A stretch of DNA of 64,000 nt from Duganella margarita (GCF_009857535.1 NZ_WWCS01000002.1:434001-498000); one strand, 5' to 3'. Numbered from the stretch's first letter, positions 19,501-29,451 are shown. The notes: generated by a model from the letters alone, not told the origin. Translations and numbers: made by a program.

Positions 19501-19905
19501 ATGAAAACACTTGTTATCGCCGTTGCCGCGCTGGCGGCGCTGACCGGCTGCGCTACGCAGCGTCCAGCTTATTACACCACTGCCCGCGTGCAGGACCCGT
19601 ATCAATGGCATACCGTGTCGGTGCTGCCCTCGGGTTCGCAGGCGCAGTCGGGCACGTGGACCGAGGAGCTGCCGGCCCAGCCGCAGTCGCGCGTGGTCTA
19701 CAGCACCGAACCGGCCTACAGCACCAGCACGGTGTATGTAACGCAGCCGACCTACTATGCGCCGGCACCGGTATATTACGCTCCGGCGCCATCCTATTAT
19801 TACCCGCCGGTATCCATCGGCCTCGACTTCTCGTTTGGCCGCTGGTGCTGTGGCGGTGGCCGCGGTTGGGGCGGTCGCGGCTGGGGTGGCTACCATCGCC
19901 GTTAA
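19501..19905 (+). CDS. Small lipoprotein with Tyr/Pro-rich and Gly/Trp-rich tail
   Basis: The 134-residue product has a type II signal peptide with lipobox LTGC, so the lipidated Cys is about residue 18. The mature protein is low-complexity: Tyr/Pro/Ala-rich repeats (YYAPAPVYYAPAPSYYYPP) followed by a Gly/Arg/Trp tail (RGWGGRGWGGYHRR). Such proteins are common as outer-membrane lipoproteins of unknown role. The ATG at 19501 is preceded by AAGGAGA. It is flanked by terminators on both sides, so it is transcribed alone. Confidence 0.75.
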   Translation: MKTLVIAVAALAALTGCATQRPAYYTTARVQDPYQWHTVSVLPSGSQAQSGTWTEELPAQPQSRVVYSTEPAYSTSTVYVTQPTYYAPAPVYYAPAPSYYYPPVSIGLDFSFGRWCCGGGRGWGGRGWGGYHRR

Positions 19906-19920
19906 TCAGGTTGCGGATGC

Positions 19921-19964
19921 AAAAATCCCGCTGGCGCTTCACGGCGCCCGGCGGGATTTTTTTT
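19921..19964 (+). terminator. Rho-independent terminator of the lipoprotein gene
   Basis: AAAAATCCCGC at 19921-19931 pairs with GCGGGATTTTT at 19951-19961. The inner TGGCGC/GGCGCC region can extend the stem. T-run follows. Confidence 0.9.
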
Positions 19965-19995
19965 GACCGGTGTGGAATGGGTTAAACGGCCGTGC

Positions 19996-20118
19996 TTAAC
20001 GCAGTACGTAGATCGATGCCTGGTTCAAGACGCTTTCCGAGCATAACTCGTAAGCCGAAGCGCCTGCCACGACAAGCAGCAAAGCACCAAATGCAATGTG
20101 TAGATAGCGTGCCATCAT
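19996..20118 (-). CDS. Small single-pass or exported peptide
   Basis: A 40-residue frame with a hydrophobic stretch (YLHIAFGALLLVVAGASA) and a short polar end (YELCSESVLNQASIYVLR). The ATG pair at 20118/20115 is preceded by AGGAG at good spacing, which supports translation. It could be a secreted 22-residue peptide or a membrane microprotein. No family is recognised. Confidence 0.45.
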   Translation of the reverse strand: MMARYLHIAFGALLLVVAGASAYELCSESVLNQASIYVLR

Positions 20119-20241
20119 GACGGGCTCCTGAAGGAAGGGAACTGGAATGACTTCAGAATAGTCCACAATCCATATCGCCGGCATCAGCCGAATGTCCGAC
20201 AAAATGTAGGACAAAAGCCCGTCTCTAGCTTTTCAACAACT

Positions 20242-20691
20242 TTATTTGGTTTTCCACAGCGTGACCGGACCGGCGGGCGCGGTGTCGAGCGCGTTGGACA
20301 CGCTCAGCCATTGCTGCAGGCGTTCCGGGTGTTTCAGGTGGATGCCCATGCCGTCGATGATGCCGATCTGTTCCAGCATGCTGGCGCTGATCTTGGCCTT
20401 GGAGACGGTGGGGGCGCCCATGACCATGCGGTCGTAGGCCTTGCGTGCCTTGTTTTCCCACTTGTGCAGGCTGGTCTCGTCGAACCGGTTGGCTTCGAAA
20501 TAGACGGTCAGCGTGCCATCGGGGTTGCCGAAACCGACGATGCCGGCACCCATGCGGATGGCGGCGTTGTTGCCGGCGTCAAATGCTTCGGACGGGACAA
20601 ACACTGCGGCGCGGCCGTCGGTGTCCGGGCGGCCAATCGGCGTGTCTTTGCTATAGGTGCTGACTTCAATAACAGGTTTTTCTTGGGACAT
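20242..20691 (-). CDS. Hypothetical cytoplasmic protein
   Basis: A 149-residue soluble protein that I do not recognise. It starts MSQEKPVIEVSTYSKDTPIG and contains GIVGFGNPDGTLTVYFEA and a mixed charged C-terminal half ending TLWKTK. No signal peptide, membrane segment or catalytic motif is visible. Codon use fits the chromosomal background. An upstream in-frame start at 20757 would add 22 residues in poorly coding sequence and is not favoured. Confidence 0.6.
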   Translation of the reverse strand: MSQEKPVIEVSTYSKDTPIGRPDTDGRAAVFVPSEAFDAGNNAAIRMGAGIVGFGNPDGTLTVYFEANRFDETSLHKWENKARKAYDRMVMGAPTVSKAKISASMLEQIGIIDGMGIHLKHPERLQQWLSVSNALDTAPAGPVTLWKTK

Positions 20692-20876
20692 ACACTTATG
20701 CGTTTTCGGGGGATAAGTCGAGCTGACGGCGGTTTTGCATGGGGATGCAAAGTTCATTCTATTGTAGCGTTAACCTAGTTCCAACGGGCAATAGACGTGG
20801 TCAAAATGTTGTAACGTTACGCATTGGTAACGACATTCGGCTATAGTTTGCAACATGATAGCGACAGGAGGCCGGC

Positions 20877-21284
20877 ATGCCCGCACACCAGCGACTAAGC
20901 GTTTTCATCATCGACGACGACGGCATGACGCGCAGCCTGTTGCGCGTGATTATCCAGGGCGACCACTACGATGTGGTGGGGGATGCGGGCACCGCTGAAG
21001 CCGCGCGGCTGCGGCTGCTTTCGCTGCGCGCCGACATTATTTGCCTGGATGTGGTGATGCCGGATGGTAATGGCCTGGAGCTGCTCAACTGGATCAGTGA
21101 AAAGCAGCCTGCTGCGGCCGTGCTGATGGTCACCGCCAGCACCGACCGCAGCACGGTCGAGCAATCGCTGCGTAACGGCGCCAGGGGCTACATCGTCAAA
21201 CCCTTCAATCCCGGCACCGTGATGAATACGCTGGATAAAATCGCCGCCCAAATTCATGCCCAGCGCATTGCCGGCAAAGCTTAA
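20877..21284 (+). CDS. Single-domain response regulator (CheY-like receiver)
   Basis: The 135-residue protein is a stand-alone receiver domain. The acidic pocket is IDDDG near residue 13, the phosphoacceptor is Asp58 in CLDVVMPDG, the switch Thr lies in MVTAST, and the invariant Lys in YIVKPFNP. No output domain is present, so it probably signals by protein contact, like CheY. The ATG at 20877 follows AGGAGG. No histidine kinase is adjacent, so its partner is encoded elsewhere. Confidence 0.9.
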   Translation: MPAHQRLSVFIIDDDGMTRSLLRVIIQGDHYDVVGDAGTAEAARLRLLSLRADIICLDVVMPDGNGLELLNWISEKQPAAAVLMVTASTDRSTVEQSLRNGARGYIVKPFNPGTVMNTLDKIAAQIHAQRIAGKA

Positions 21285-21466
21285 AGATAGCGCACGATGG
21301 CGCCAATGCTAGCCACGGCGAAGCCCGCCATGCGCCAGGTGAGCTGGTAGACGGCATCGGCCAGTTCGGCCTTGGCAGCATGGTCATGCTGGAGGCTGAG
21401 AAGGACATCCACCTTGCCGTTCAGGACGGCTAGCTCTTCCTTGGTAGCGTAGGGTGTGCTGACGAT
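21281..21466 (-). pseudogene. Probable gene remnant (coiled coil plus membrane helix)
   Basis: An open frame of about 60 codons reads YATKEELAVLNGKVDVLLSL, then a charged helix and WRMAGFAVASIGAIVRYL before its TAA. It looks like the C-terminal part of a small coiled-coil/membrane protein. No ATG is available before the upstream in-frame stop at 21467-21469. A GTG start inside would leave only 40 residues. It is convergent with the response regulator, with overlapping stops. Confidence 0.4.
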
Positions 21467-21503
21467 TCAGCAAGACATTGCCACTCTAAGTGCGGGCGTA
21501 CAG

Positions 21504-21636
21504 TAATGCCGTTAAGTTAGCAACGTCGTTCCCGCGCAAGCGGGAATCCATGCTGCGTTTGCCCGGCAGACGTCCTATGGATTCCCGCTTGCGCGGGAAT
21601 GACGATGTGAAATTCCAGCTTAACTTAACGGCATTA
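21504..21636. repeat. 133-bp inverted-repeat element enclosing two REP-like palindromes
   Basis: The ends are perfect 16-bp inverted repeats: TAATGCCGTTAAGTTA at 21504-21519 and TAACTTAACGGCATTA at 21621-21636. Inside are two oppositely oriented copies of the dispersed TTCCCGCGCAAGCGGGAATC palindrome. The heptamer GGGCGTA lies on both sides (21494-21500 and 21637-21643), with three extra bases on the left. It may be a MITE-like or BIME-like unit. Confidence 0.7.
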
Positions 21637-21673
21637 GGGCGTAGAGGCGCATCAAGCGCGGGCCCGAAACGCA

Positions 21674-21701
21674 AAAAGCCCAGTCCGGAGACTGGGCTTT
21701 T
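21674..21701 (-). terminator. Bidirectional-type terminator after tRNA-His
   Basis: AAAAGCCCAGTC and GACTGGGCTTTT form a 12-bp stem with a CGGA loop, downstream of tRNA-His on the minus strand. Runs of A and T at the ends would allow termination in either direction. Confidence 0.85.
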
Positions 21702-21713
21702 CACTTAATTCTT

Positions 21714-21789
21714 TGGGGTGGCTGATGGGGCTCGAACCCACGACAACAGGAATCACAATCCTGGACTCTACCAACTGAGCTACAGCCAC
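21714..21789 (-). tRNA. tRNA-His (GTG), CCA encoded
   Basis: The cloverleaf reads from GTGGCTG at 21789 to CAGCCAC, then C and CCA at 21714. The anticodon GTG lies in the loop sequence TTGTGAT. The D-loop TAGCTCAGTTGGTAGAG and T-loop GTTCGAG are canonical. The base before the acceptor stem is G, which fits the G-1 specific to tRNA-His. A good promoter and terminator flank it. Confidence 0.96.
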
Positions 21790-21838
21790 CACTGTCTTTA
21801 CTACTCGCTGTCTAAGTACTGCTGAACAACGAGCCAGA

Positions 21839-21867
21839 ATTATACAAGCCAGTTTCGATTCCTGCAA
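21839..21867 (-). promoter_or_regulatory. Promoter of tRNA-His
   Basis: On the minus strand TTGCAG (21867-21862) and TATAAT (21844-21839) are separated by 17 bp, about 50 bases upstream of the tRNA. Confidence 0.75.
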
Positions 21868-21894
21868 ATTTAATTTTCGAAACTTGAAGATGAC

Positions 21895-22722
21895 CTAAAC
21901 ATCAACCTTTTCCACCGCCGGCTTCAGGTCCAGCAAGTGAGCAAATGCCTGCGCCAGAGCGGCCGCATCGCCGGTGGTGTAGCCGCGCAGCGTGGCGACG
22001 CCATCCGCACCATGCGGCAAGCCGGACGCAGCCAGCAGGCGGCCCAGCTGGCGCGCCACGGCGTCACCGGTGTCGATCAGCACCACATCGCCGCGCGCGT
22101 GATCGCGCAGCACACGCTCGATGCCGGCGCGGACAAACGGGTAGTGGGTGCAGCCGAGCACCAGCGTATCGGCGCCCTGGTCCAGCAGCGGCGCGACGTA
22201 GTGTTCCAGCATGGCGGCGATGGCTGGTGCGGCCAGATCGCCTTTTTCAATTTCGTCGACCAGGCCCACGGCCGGCTGCAGCAGGAACTCGGCCTGTGTG
22301 GCCGCACTGATCTGCTCGCGCAGTTGCAGGAACTTGTCGCCCTTCAGCGTGCGCGCCGTCGCCAGCACGCCGACCTTGCCATTGCGCGTAGCGGCAGCGG
22401 CTGGCTTCAGGCCGGGCTCCACGCCCACCACCGGCAACTCGGGATACTTGGCGCGCACCGCCTTGATGGCGGCCACGGTGGCCGTATTGCAGGCCACCAC
22501 CAGCGCCTTGGCGCCATGCGCCAACAGGAAATCCGTCACCGCCAGCGCACGGTCGACCACGTACTGCTCGGTCTTGTCGCCATACGGCGCGTGGCCGGAG
22601 TCGGCGAAGTACATCAGATCTTCATGCGGCAGCTGCGCGCGGATGTGGCGCAGCACCGACAGCCCGCCCACGCCGGAATCAAAAACCCCAATCGGGGAGC
22701 CGGGAGAGCGGGCGATTTGCAT
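21895..22722 (-). CDS. murI: Glutamate racemase
   Basis: MurI interconverts L- and D-glutamate for peptidoglycan precursor synthesis in the cytoplasm. The 275-residue protein has IGVFDSGVGGLSVLRHI at the start. The two catalytic cysteines are in VVACNTAT and LGCTHYPF, and the substrate-contact segment reads ADSGHAPYG. The ATG at 22722 overlaps the fumA stop codon (TGATG), which implies translational coupling. Alternative upstream starts would lie inside fumA. It is the last gene of the UPF0114-fumA-murI operon. Confidence 0.96.
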   Translation of the reverse strand: MQIARSPGSPIGVFDSGVGGLSVLRHIRAQLPHEDLMYFADSGHAPYGDKTEQYVVDRALAVTDFLLAHGAKALVVACNTATVAAIKAVRAKYPELPVVGVEPGLKPAAAATRNGKVGVLATARTLKGDKFLQLREQISAATQAEFLLQPAVGLVDEIEKGDLAAPAIAAMLEHYVAPLLDQGADTLVLGCTHYPFVRAGIERVLRDHARGDVVLIDTGDAVARQLGRLLAASGLPHGADGVATLRGYTTGDAAALAQAFAHLLDLKPAVEKVDV

Positions 22723-24251
22723 CAGGCAGTCACAACAGGCACGTTGAGCTGCTCGATGCGGGTCTTCCATTCCGCCGGGCCGGTGTTGTGCACCGACGTG
22801 CCTTGCGAATCGACGGCCACGGTGACCGGCATGTCGACCACGTCAAACTCGTAGATCGCTTCCATGCCCATGTCGGCAAAGCCCAGCACTTTCGATTGCT
22901 TGATGGCTTTCGACACCAGGTAGGCCGAGCCGCCCACCGCCATCAGGTACGCCGACTTGTGCTTCTTGATCGACTCGATCGCAGCAGGGCCGCGCTCAGC
23001 CTTGCCGATCATCGCGATCAGGCCGGTTTTCTCCAGCATCATGTCGGTGAACTTGTCCATGCGGGTGGCGGTGGTTGGGCCGGCCGGGCCGACCACTTCA
23101 TCACGCACCGGATCGACCGGGCCGACGTAGTAGATCACGCGGTTTTTGAAATCGACCGGCAGTTCTTCGCCCTTGGCCAGCATGTCCTGAATGCGCTTGT
23201 GCGCGGCGTCGCGGCCGGTCAGCATTTTGCCGTTCAGCAGCAGGGTCTGGCCCGGCGTCCACGAAGCGACTTCTTCCTTGGTCAGCGTGTTCAGGTCGAC
23301 ACGTTTCGACTTCTCGGTATCTGGCGCCCACGACACGTCAGGCCAGGTCGACAGCGGTGGCGGCGTCATGTAGGCAGGACCGGAACCGTCCAGCACGAAG
23401 TGGCCGTGACGGGTGGCGGCGCAGTTCGGGATCATCGCCACTGGCTTGGACGCCGCGTGGGTCGGATGCATCATGATCTTCACGTCCAGCACGGTGGTCA
23501 GGCCGCCCAGACCTTGCGCGCCGATGCCCAGCGCATTGATCTTGTCGCACAGTTCGATACGCAGCTCTTCCAGCTTGTTCTGCGGGCCGCGCTGTTTCAG
23601 TTCGAACATGTCGATGTCTTCCATCAGCACTTCCTTGGCCATCAGCATGGCCTTTTCAGCCGTGCCGCCGATGCCGATCCCCAGCATGCCTGGCGGGCAC
23701 CAGCCGGCGCCCATGGTTGGCACGGTTTTCAGTACCCAGTCGATCAGCGAATCGGAAGGATTCATCATGATCATCTTCGATTTGTTTTCCGAGCCGCCGC
23801 CTTTGGCTGCGACCTTGACGTCGACGGTGTCGCCTTCGACCAGTTCCATGTGGACCACGGCCGGCGTGTTGTCCTTGGTGTTCTTGCGGTCGAAGTGTGG
23901 GTCGGCCACGATCGAGGCGCGCAGCTTGTTGTCGTCGAAGTTGTAGGCGCGGCGCACGCCTTCGTTGACCGCGTCGGTGACGGTGCCGGTGAAGCCTTCA
24001 AAGCGCACACCCATACCGATCTTCAGGAAGACGTTGACGATACCGGTGTCCTGGCAGATCGGACGCTTGCCCTCGGCGCACATGCGCGAGTTGGTCAGGA
24101 TCTGCGCGATGGCGTCCTTGGCGGCCGGGCTTTGCTCGTGCTCGTAGGCGCGGGCCAGGTGCTCGATGTAATCGGCTGGATGGTAGTAGCTGATGTACTG
24201 CAGCGCGGCGGCAACGGATTCGATCAGGTCTTCTTGCTTTATGATGGTCAT
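22722..24251 (-). CDS. fumA: Class I fumarate hydratase
   Basis: This enzyme interconverts fumarate and malate in the TCA cycle using an oxygen-sensitive [4Fe-4S] cluster. The 509-residue protein is the long, single-chain class I type. Candidate cluster cysteines are in RPICQDTG, GWCPPGMLGIGIGG and MIPNCAATRHGHF. The C-terminal beta domain contains YVGPVDPVRDEVVGPAGPTT. It differs wholly from class II FumC. The start at 24251 gives MTIIKQEDLIESV. It is downstream of the UPF0114 gene by 15 bases and coupled to murI. Confidence 0.95.
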   Translation of the reverse strand: MTIIKQEDLIESVAAALQYISYYHPADYIEHLARAYEHEQSPAAKDAIAQILTNSRMCAEGKRPICQDTGIVNVFLKIGMGVRFEGFTGTVTDAVNEGVRRAYNFDDNKLRASIVADPHFDRKNTKDNTPAVVHMELVEGDTVDVKVAAKGGGSENKSKMIMMNPSDSLIDWVLKTVPTMGAGWCPPGMLGIGIGGTAEKAMLMAKEVLMEDIDMFELKQRGPQNKLEELRIELCDKINALGIGAQGLGGLTTVLDVKIMMHPTHAASKPVAMIPNCAATRHGHFVLDGSGPAYMTPPPLSTWPDVSWAPDTEKSKRVDLNTLTKEEVASWTPGQTLLLNGKMLTGRDAAHKRIQDMLAKGEELPVDFKNRVIYYVGPVDPVRDEVVGPAGPTTATRMDKFTDMMLEKTGLIAMIGKAERGPAAIESIKKHKSAYLMAVGGSAYLVSKAIKQSKVLGFADMGMEAIYEFDVVDMPVTVAVDSQGTSVHNTGPAEWKTRIEQLNVPVVTA

Positions 24252-24266
24252 GATGTTCTCGCGGGG

Positions 24267-24863
24267 TTAATGGGATTTCGATTCGTTGTGCGTCGATGTG
24301 GTGATGCGGTCGGTGTAGGCGATCGCCAGCGCCGACAGGAGGAACACAATATGGATCACGGTTTGTGAGATCAGCACCTTCGGATCGTAAGCGGCGGCGT
24401 TGATGAAGGTCTTCAGCAAATGGATCGACGAAATGCCGATGATCGCCATCGCCAGCTTGGTCTTCAGCACCGAGGCGTTGACGTGCGACAGCCACTCCGG
24501 CTGGTCGGGATGCGTATCCAGATTCATGCGGGAGATAAAGGTCTCGTAGCCGCCGATGATCACCATCACCAGCAGGTTGGAAATCATCACCACATCGATC
24601 AGGCCCAGCACGACGAGCATGATGGTGGTTTCATTGAGCTTGTCCGGCACTGGCGCGTTGGGCACGGCAACGGCCTGGAAGATGTGCTGCAGCGCGGCGT
24701 CGTTGCCGAGCGCGGCGCCGATCAAGTCTTTCAGCTCGACCCAGAAGTGGAACACGTAAACGCATTGCGCCAGAATCAGGCCGAGGTACAGCGGCAGTTG
24801 CAGCCAGCGGGTCATGAAAATAAAAGCGGGCAGGGGGCGCAGCTTTTGTTTAGGCTCGGTCAT
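24267..24863 (-). CDS. UPF0114 family membrane protein (YqhA-like)
   Basis: A 198-residue inner-membrane protein of the UPF0114/YqhA type. Hydrophobic segments are near residues 18-40 (LPLYLGLILAQCVYVFHFWV), 75-105 (TIMLVVLGLIDVVMISNLLV), 135-155 (TKLAMAIIGISSIHLLKTFI) and 170-190. The family motif GGYETFISRM is present. The ATG at 24863 is preferred because AGGAG precedes it and the 40 residues upstream are not conserved in character. Molecular function of the family is not established. Here it is the first gene of an operon with fumA. Confidence 0.85.
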   Translation of the reverse strand: MTEPKQKLRPLPAFIFMTRWLQLPLYLGLILAQCVYVFHFWVELKDLIGAALGNDAALQHIFQAVAVPNAPVPDKLNETTIMLVVLGLIDVVMISNLLVMVIIGGYETFISRMNLDTHPDQPEWLSHVNASVLKTKLAMAIIGISSIHLLKTFINAAAYDPKVLISQTVIHIVFLLSALAIAYTDRITTSTHNESKSH

Positions 24864-25072
24864 TACGGCAAAACTCCTGGAAATGGTGCAGACTATGAAG
24901 ACTGCCGACATTTTACACGCGCTGCCGAGCGACCGCATCCGATCGCTGCGTTGAATTATTGGTAAAATTGTCCGGCATGCCATCCTCCGCCGGGGTTGGC
25001 GACGGCTGTAAGGGCGCAGTAAGCGATACCGTTTATGTTGCTAAGCAAACGATTACAACATTTGGAGACACC

Positions 25073-27061
<1,989 letters not shown>

Positions 27062-27063
27062 CA

Positions 27064-27096
27064 GCGTCATTCCCGCGTAGGCGGGAATCCATGCTG
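27064..27096. repeat. Dispersed palindromic repeat, copy after acs
   Basis: GCGTCATTCCCGCGTAGGCG, then GGAATCCATGCTG, is one unit of the REP-like family, with stem TTCCCGC/GCGGGAA. It directly follows the acs stop and might act as a 3'-end hairpin. Confidence 0.75.
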
Positions 27097-27122
27097 ACGG
27101 GGTGACGTACCGGCAAATAATG

Positions 27123-27151
27123 TTGGTACTTGCTGGAATCTTTGCTATAAT
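27123..27151 (+). promoter_or_regulatory. Promoter of tRNA-Ser
   Basis: TTGGTA (27123-27128) and TATAAT (27146-27151) are separated by exactly 17 bp and lie 29 bases before the tRNA. Confidence 0.8.
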
Positions 27152-27180
27152 TCGGCGCTTCCCGTGGTTTGGGAAATGCA

Positions 27181-27270
27181 GGAGAGGTGGATGAGTGGTT
27201 GAAGTCGCACGCCTGGAAAGCGTGTATAGGGTCAAACCTATCGGGGGTTCGAATCCCCCTCTCTCCGCCA
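27181..27270 (+). tRNA. tRNA-Ser (GGA), CCA encoded
   Basis: A 90-nt class II tRNA with acceptor GGAGAGG/TCTCTCC, anticodon GGA in CTGGAAAG, a long variable arm (TATAGGGTCAAACCTATC) and T-loop GTTCGAATC, ending GCCA. Its 3' part serves as the attachment site of the island that starts here. The gene remains intact. Confidence 0.96.
27251..27263. repeat. Left attachment repeat (attL) in tRNA-Ser
   Basis: GAATCCCCCTCTC at the end of the T-arm and start of the acceptor strand; the identical 13-mer is at 32904. Confidence 0.75.
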
Positions 27271-27313
27271 AGGATTCAAATTGGGTGATCCGAGCAAGTC
27301 CGAAATCATCCAG

Positions 27314-27353
27314 AAAAAGCCGCTTTAGCCCCTGCTACAGCGGCTTTTTTGTT
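27314..27353 (+). terminator. Rho-independent terminator of tRNA-Ser
   Basis: AAAAAGCCGCT (27314-27324) pairs with AGCGGCTTTTT (27339-27349) over a 14-nt loop, followed by TGTTTT. Confidence 0.85.
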
Positions 27354-27415
27354 TTCTGGCGTCCTCCACTGTCCAGCTGCATCCAACTCTTTTAAGGGTA
27401 AAAAAAGGGAGGCCT

Positions 27416-27441
27416 CATACCCTTATCCCAAAACCATACCC
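27416..27441. repeat. Paired CATACCC repeats near attL
   Basis: CATACCC at 27416-27422 and 27435-27441 are the complement of GGGTATG. Related GGGGGTAT pairs lie near attR. They may be arm-type integrase or excisionase sites. Confidence 0.4.
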
Positions 27442-27489
27442 TCTTAGCGCGGTCTAACGTACTTAACGTTAGTGCAAAGGAGATTGGTC

Positions 27490-28731
27490 ATGCCAAAAAT
27501 CATCGCACCGCTGACCGAGATGCAAGTCAGGAAGGCCAAGCCACACGAAAAGGCTTACCGGCTGTTTGATGGCGGCGGGCTTTACCTGGAGGTCACTCCC
27601 AAAGGCTCCCGTATCTGGCGTATGAAATTTCGACAGGCGAACGGAAGCGAGAACGTGCTCACCTTCGGCCCCTATCCCGAAATAACGCTGCAGAACGCGC
27701 GAGAAAAGCGCCTGGAGGCCCGGCGGCTCATCCTCCAAGGGGATGACCCAGCCAAGCTACGCGACGCTACCAAGCGCCGCGCAGCTGAAGAGGCCGCTAA
27801 TACCTTTGAAAAGATCGCACGGGAATGGTACGCCAACAAGGTCCCGACCTGGAGTGAGCGCACGTCCAAGAACATGATTCAACGGCTTGAAGCTGACATT
27901 TTTCCGCAGATCGGCAAGCTGCCGATTGCAGAACTGAAGCACCGCGATGTCATTGCCGCCCTGCGCAAGATCGAACAGCGCGGTGCGGCCGAAATCGCCC
28001 ACCGCATGAAGGCCGTCTGCGCGCAAATCTTTAGCTACGCGATCCAGTGCGGCCTGACCGATCGCAACCTGGTCGTCGACATGAAAGACGTACTGAAAAC
28101 CCGGCGCGCTTCGCACTTCGCCGCCATCGATGCAGACGAACTCCCTGCATTCCTTGGCGTCCTCGAACGGAACGAAGCCCGGATGTTCCAGCCTACGCGG
28201 ATTGCATTACGCCTGATGCTGCTTGTCTTCGTGCGGACAAGCGAATTGATCGAGACGCCGTGGAGCGAGATCAATCTGGAGAAGGGCGAGTGGATCATCC
28301 CCTGGCAACGCATGAAGCGCGGGAAGCTGACAGTCAACCCGGATATGACCGACCATCATGTTTGTCTTTCGCGACAGGCGTGCCATCTGCTACGCGAACT
28401 CCACGCCATCACAGGAAGCGGGACGTATCTTTTCCCGAACCAGCGCGACCACCATAAGCCCATCAGCAACAACACGCTTCTGGTGGCGCTTGAGCGTATG
28501 GGCTACAAAGGGCGCATGACCGGGCACGGTTTCCGTGCGCTGGCGATGAGCACAATCAAAGAGCGACTAGGGTATCGACACGAAGTCGTTGACCGCCAGC
28601 TGGCTCACGCTCCGAAGGACAAGGTTGCCAGCGCCTACGACCGTGCGCAGTTCCTTGCTGAGCGCCACAGGATGATGCAGGACTGGGCCGACTACATCGA
28701 TTCAGTCGCGGCCGATGTGCTGCAGAAATAG
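27490..28731 (+). CDS. P4-type tyrosine recombinase (island integrase)
   Basis: The 413-residue protein has an N-terminal DUF4102/arm-binding domain (LTEMQVRKAKPHEKAYRLFD, then GGGLYLEV), a SAM-like core-binding domain, and the catalytic domain. The catalytic Arg lies in VFVRTSELIETPW, the second Arg in TGHGFRALAMST, His in DRQLAHAP, and the nucleophilic Tyr in ASAYDRAQ. All key residues are intact, so the enzyme may be active. The ATG at 27490 follows AAGGAGA. It is oriented away from tRNA-Ser and lies 220 bases from it, as usual for this class. Confidence 0.95.
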   Translation: MPKIIAPLTEMQVRKAKPHEKAYRLFDGGGLYLEVTPKGSRIWRMKFRQANGSENVLTFGPYPEITLQNAREKRLEARRLILQGDDPAKLRDATKRRAAEEAANTFEKIAREWYANKVPTWSERTSKNMIQRLEADIFPQIGKLPIAELKHRDVIAALRKIEQRGAAEIAHRMKAVCAQIFSYAIQCGLTDRNLVVDMKDVLKTRRASHFAAIDADELPAFLGVLERNEARMFQPTRIALRLMLLVFVRTSELIETPWSEINLEKGEWIIPWQRMKRGKLTVNPDMTDHHVCLSRQACHLLRELHAITGSGTYLFPNQRDHHKPISNNTLLVALERMGYKGRMTGHGFRALAMSTIKERLGYRHEVVDRQLAHAPKDKVASAYDRAQFLAERHRMMQDWADYIDSVAADVLQK

Positions 28732-28835
28732 GGGTACTTTTCAAAGCTCGCACTATTGTCCGCTGTGCTTAGCCTTTGCAGACAATTGAAAGTATTTGTA
28801 TTGCAATGCCGTCCTGGTTGAGCTTGGTTTCGCGG

Positions 28836-28908
28836 AGTGGCGTTCAGTGGCGTTCGGAAGCGCCGAAATCGCACTTAGTGGCGTTTGGAAGCGCAGAAAA
28901 TCTCACTT
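28836..28908. repeat. Tandem 31/32-nt repeats beginning AGTGGCGTT
   Basis: Copy A (28846-28876) and copy B (28877-28908) both read AGTGGCGTTYGGAAGCGC and end with CACTT. A 10-nt partial copy AGTGGCGTTC precedes them at 28836. Confidence 0.7.
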
Positions 28909-28968
28909 CAGTTGTATTCAGAGGCGGAAAAATAGCGTTGAAACGGCGGGCAGGATATGTGAAGTTAG

Positions 28969-28994
28969 CTAACCTTGCGGTTTGCTAACTTCAC
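28969..28994. other. Hairpin with 11-bp perfect stem
   Basis: GTGAAGTTAGC (28969-28979) and GCTAACTTCAC (28984-28994) are exact inverted repeats with a four-base centre as counted on the short spacing. They lie 240 bases after the integrase and could be a terminator core or a protein-binding palindrome; no T-run follows. Confidence 0.4.
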
Positions 28995-29167
28995 TTCCCT
29001 TATTCGCGCCTGCGGCGCTCAACGGGAACCTGCCCTGCGGGGCCAGCCGCTCCGCGTCAGGTCGCAACCCTAGTCTGCCTAAGGCAATACTCGTCGAGCG
29101 GCCTTGCTACTGGGCTAGCGGTGATATTTAGTGCATTTTCCTTCTAAGCAAGATGATATGCTTACTA

Positions 29168-29181
29168 GGCCGAGTTCGGTC
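29168..29181 (+). repeat. Cassette-boundary element 0 (GGCC-N5-CGG)
   Basis: GGCCGAGTTCGGTC, 32 bases before the first cargo start codon. Confidence 0.45.
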
Positions 29182-29213
29182 AAGAGCAGTCCAAAGTTTT
29201 ATTGAGGGATGAT

Positions 29214-29450
29214 ATGCACCTTGTCACTATTTTAGGGATCGCAGGTTGCGCCTTAGCGATGGTTAGTTTCGCTTGGCAGAAGAAATGGCTACCCTCCCTG
29301 GCATATGCCTTCGGGTTAAGCTATTTTATTTTCGACAAGGTATATCCATCTCTGCTACCGGACTATTTGGTTCTCGGATTTTCCGTCGCGTTTCTAGTAT
29401 TAGCTTTAATCTTTTGCTGGCAGTCTTTATCTAGTAGAAGCGTCGGTTAG
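29214..29450 (+). CDS. Cargo gene 1: small two-helix membrane protein
   Basis: A 78-residue protein that is almost entirely hydrophobic: a helix near residues 3-20 (VTILGIAGCALAMVSFAW), a short KKWLPS loop, and further hydrophobic stretches (LAYAFGLSYFIF; YLVLGFSVAFLVLALIFCW). It resembles small EamA/sugar-transporter-like SemiSWEET-sized proteins only in size and is not assigned to a family. The ATG at 29214 follows GAGGG. Its TAG stop is embedded in the next boundary element. Confidence 0.6.
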   Translation: MHLVTILGIAGCALAMVSFAWQKKWLPSLAYAFGLSYFIFDKVYPSLLPDYLVLGFSVAFLVLALIFCWQSLSSRSVG

Positions 29451-29451
29451 C

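Larger units (their letters stand above)
28732..29213. other. Non-coding stretch between integrase and first cargo gene
   Basis: This 480-base region holds two 31/32-nt tandem repeats (28846-28908), an 11-bp-stem hairpin (28969-28994) and a GC-rich block near 29005-29105 with several small inverted repeats (CCTGCCCTGCGGGGCCAG). It ends with the first GGCC-N5-CGG element. I find no supported gene. It may hold recombination sites or a non-coding RNA. Confidence 0.45.

Noticed and set aside
21490-21708. Two opposite 72-codon frames reading SFPRKRES-type peptides
   Set aside because: They are translations of the dispersed palindromic repeat, a known source of false gene calls.
28846-28908. CRISPR array
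   Set aside because: The repeats are directly tandem with no unique spacers, and only two full copies exist. No cas genes are present in the window.
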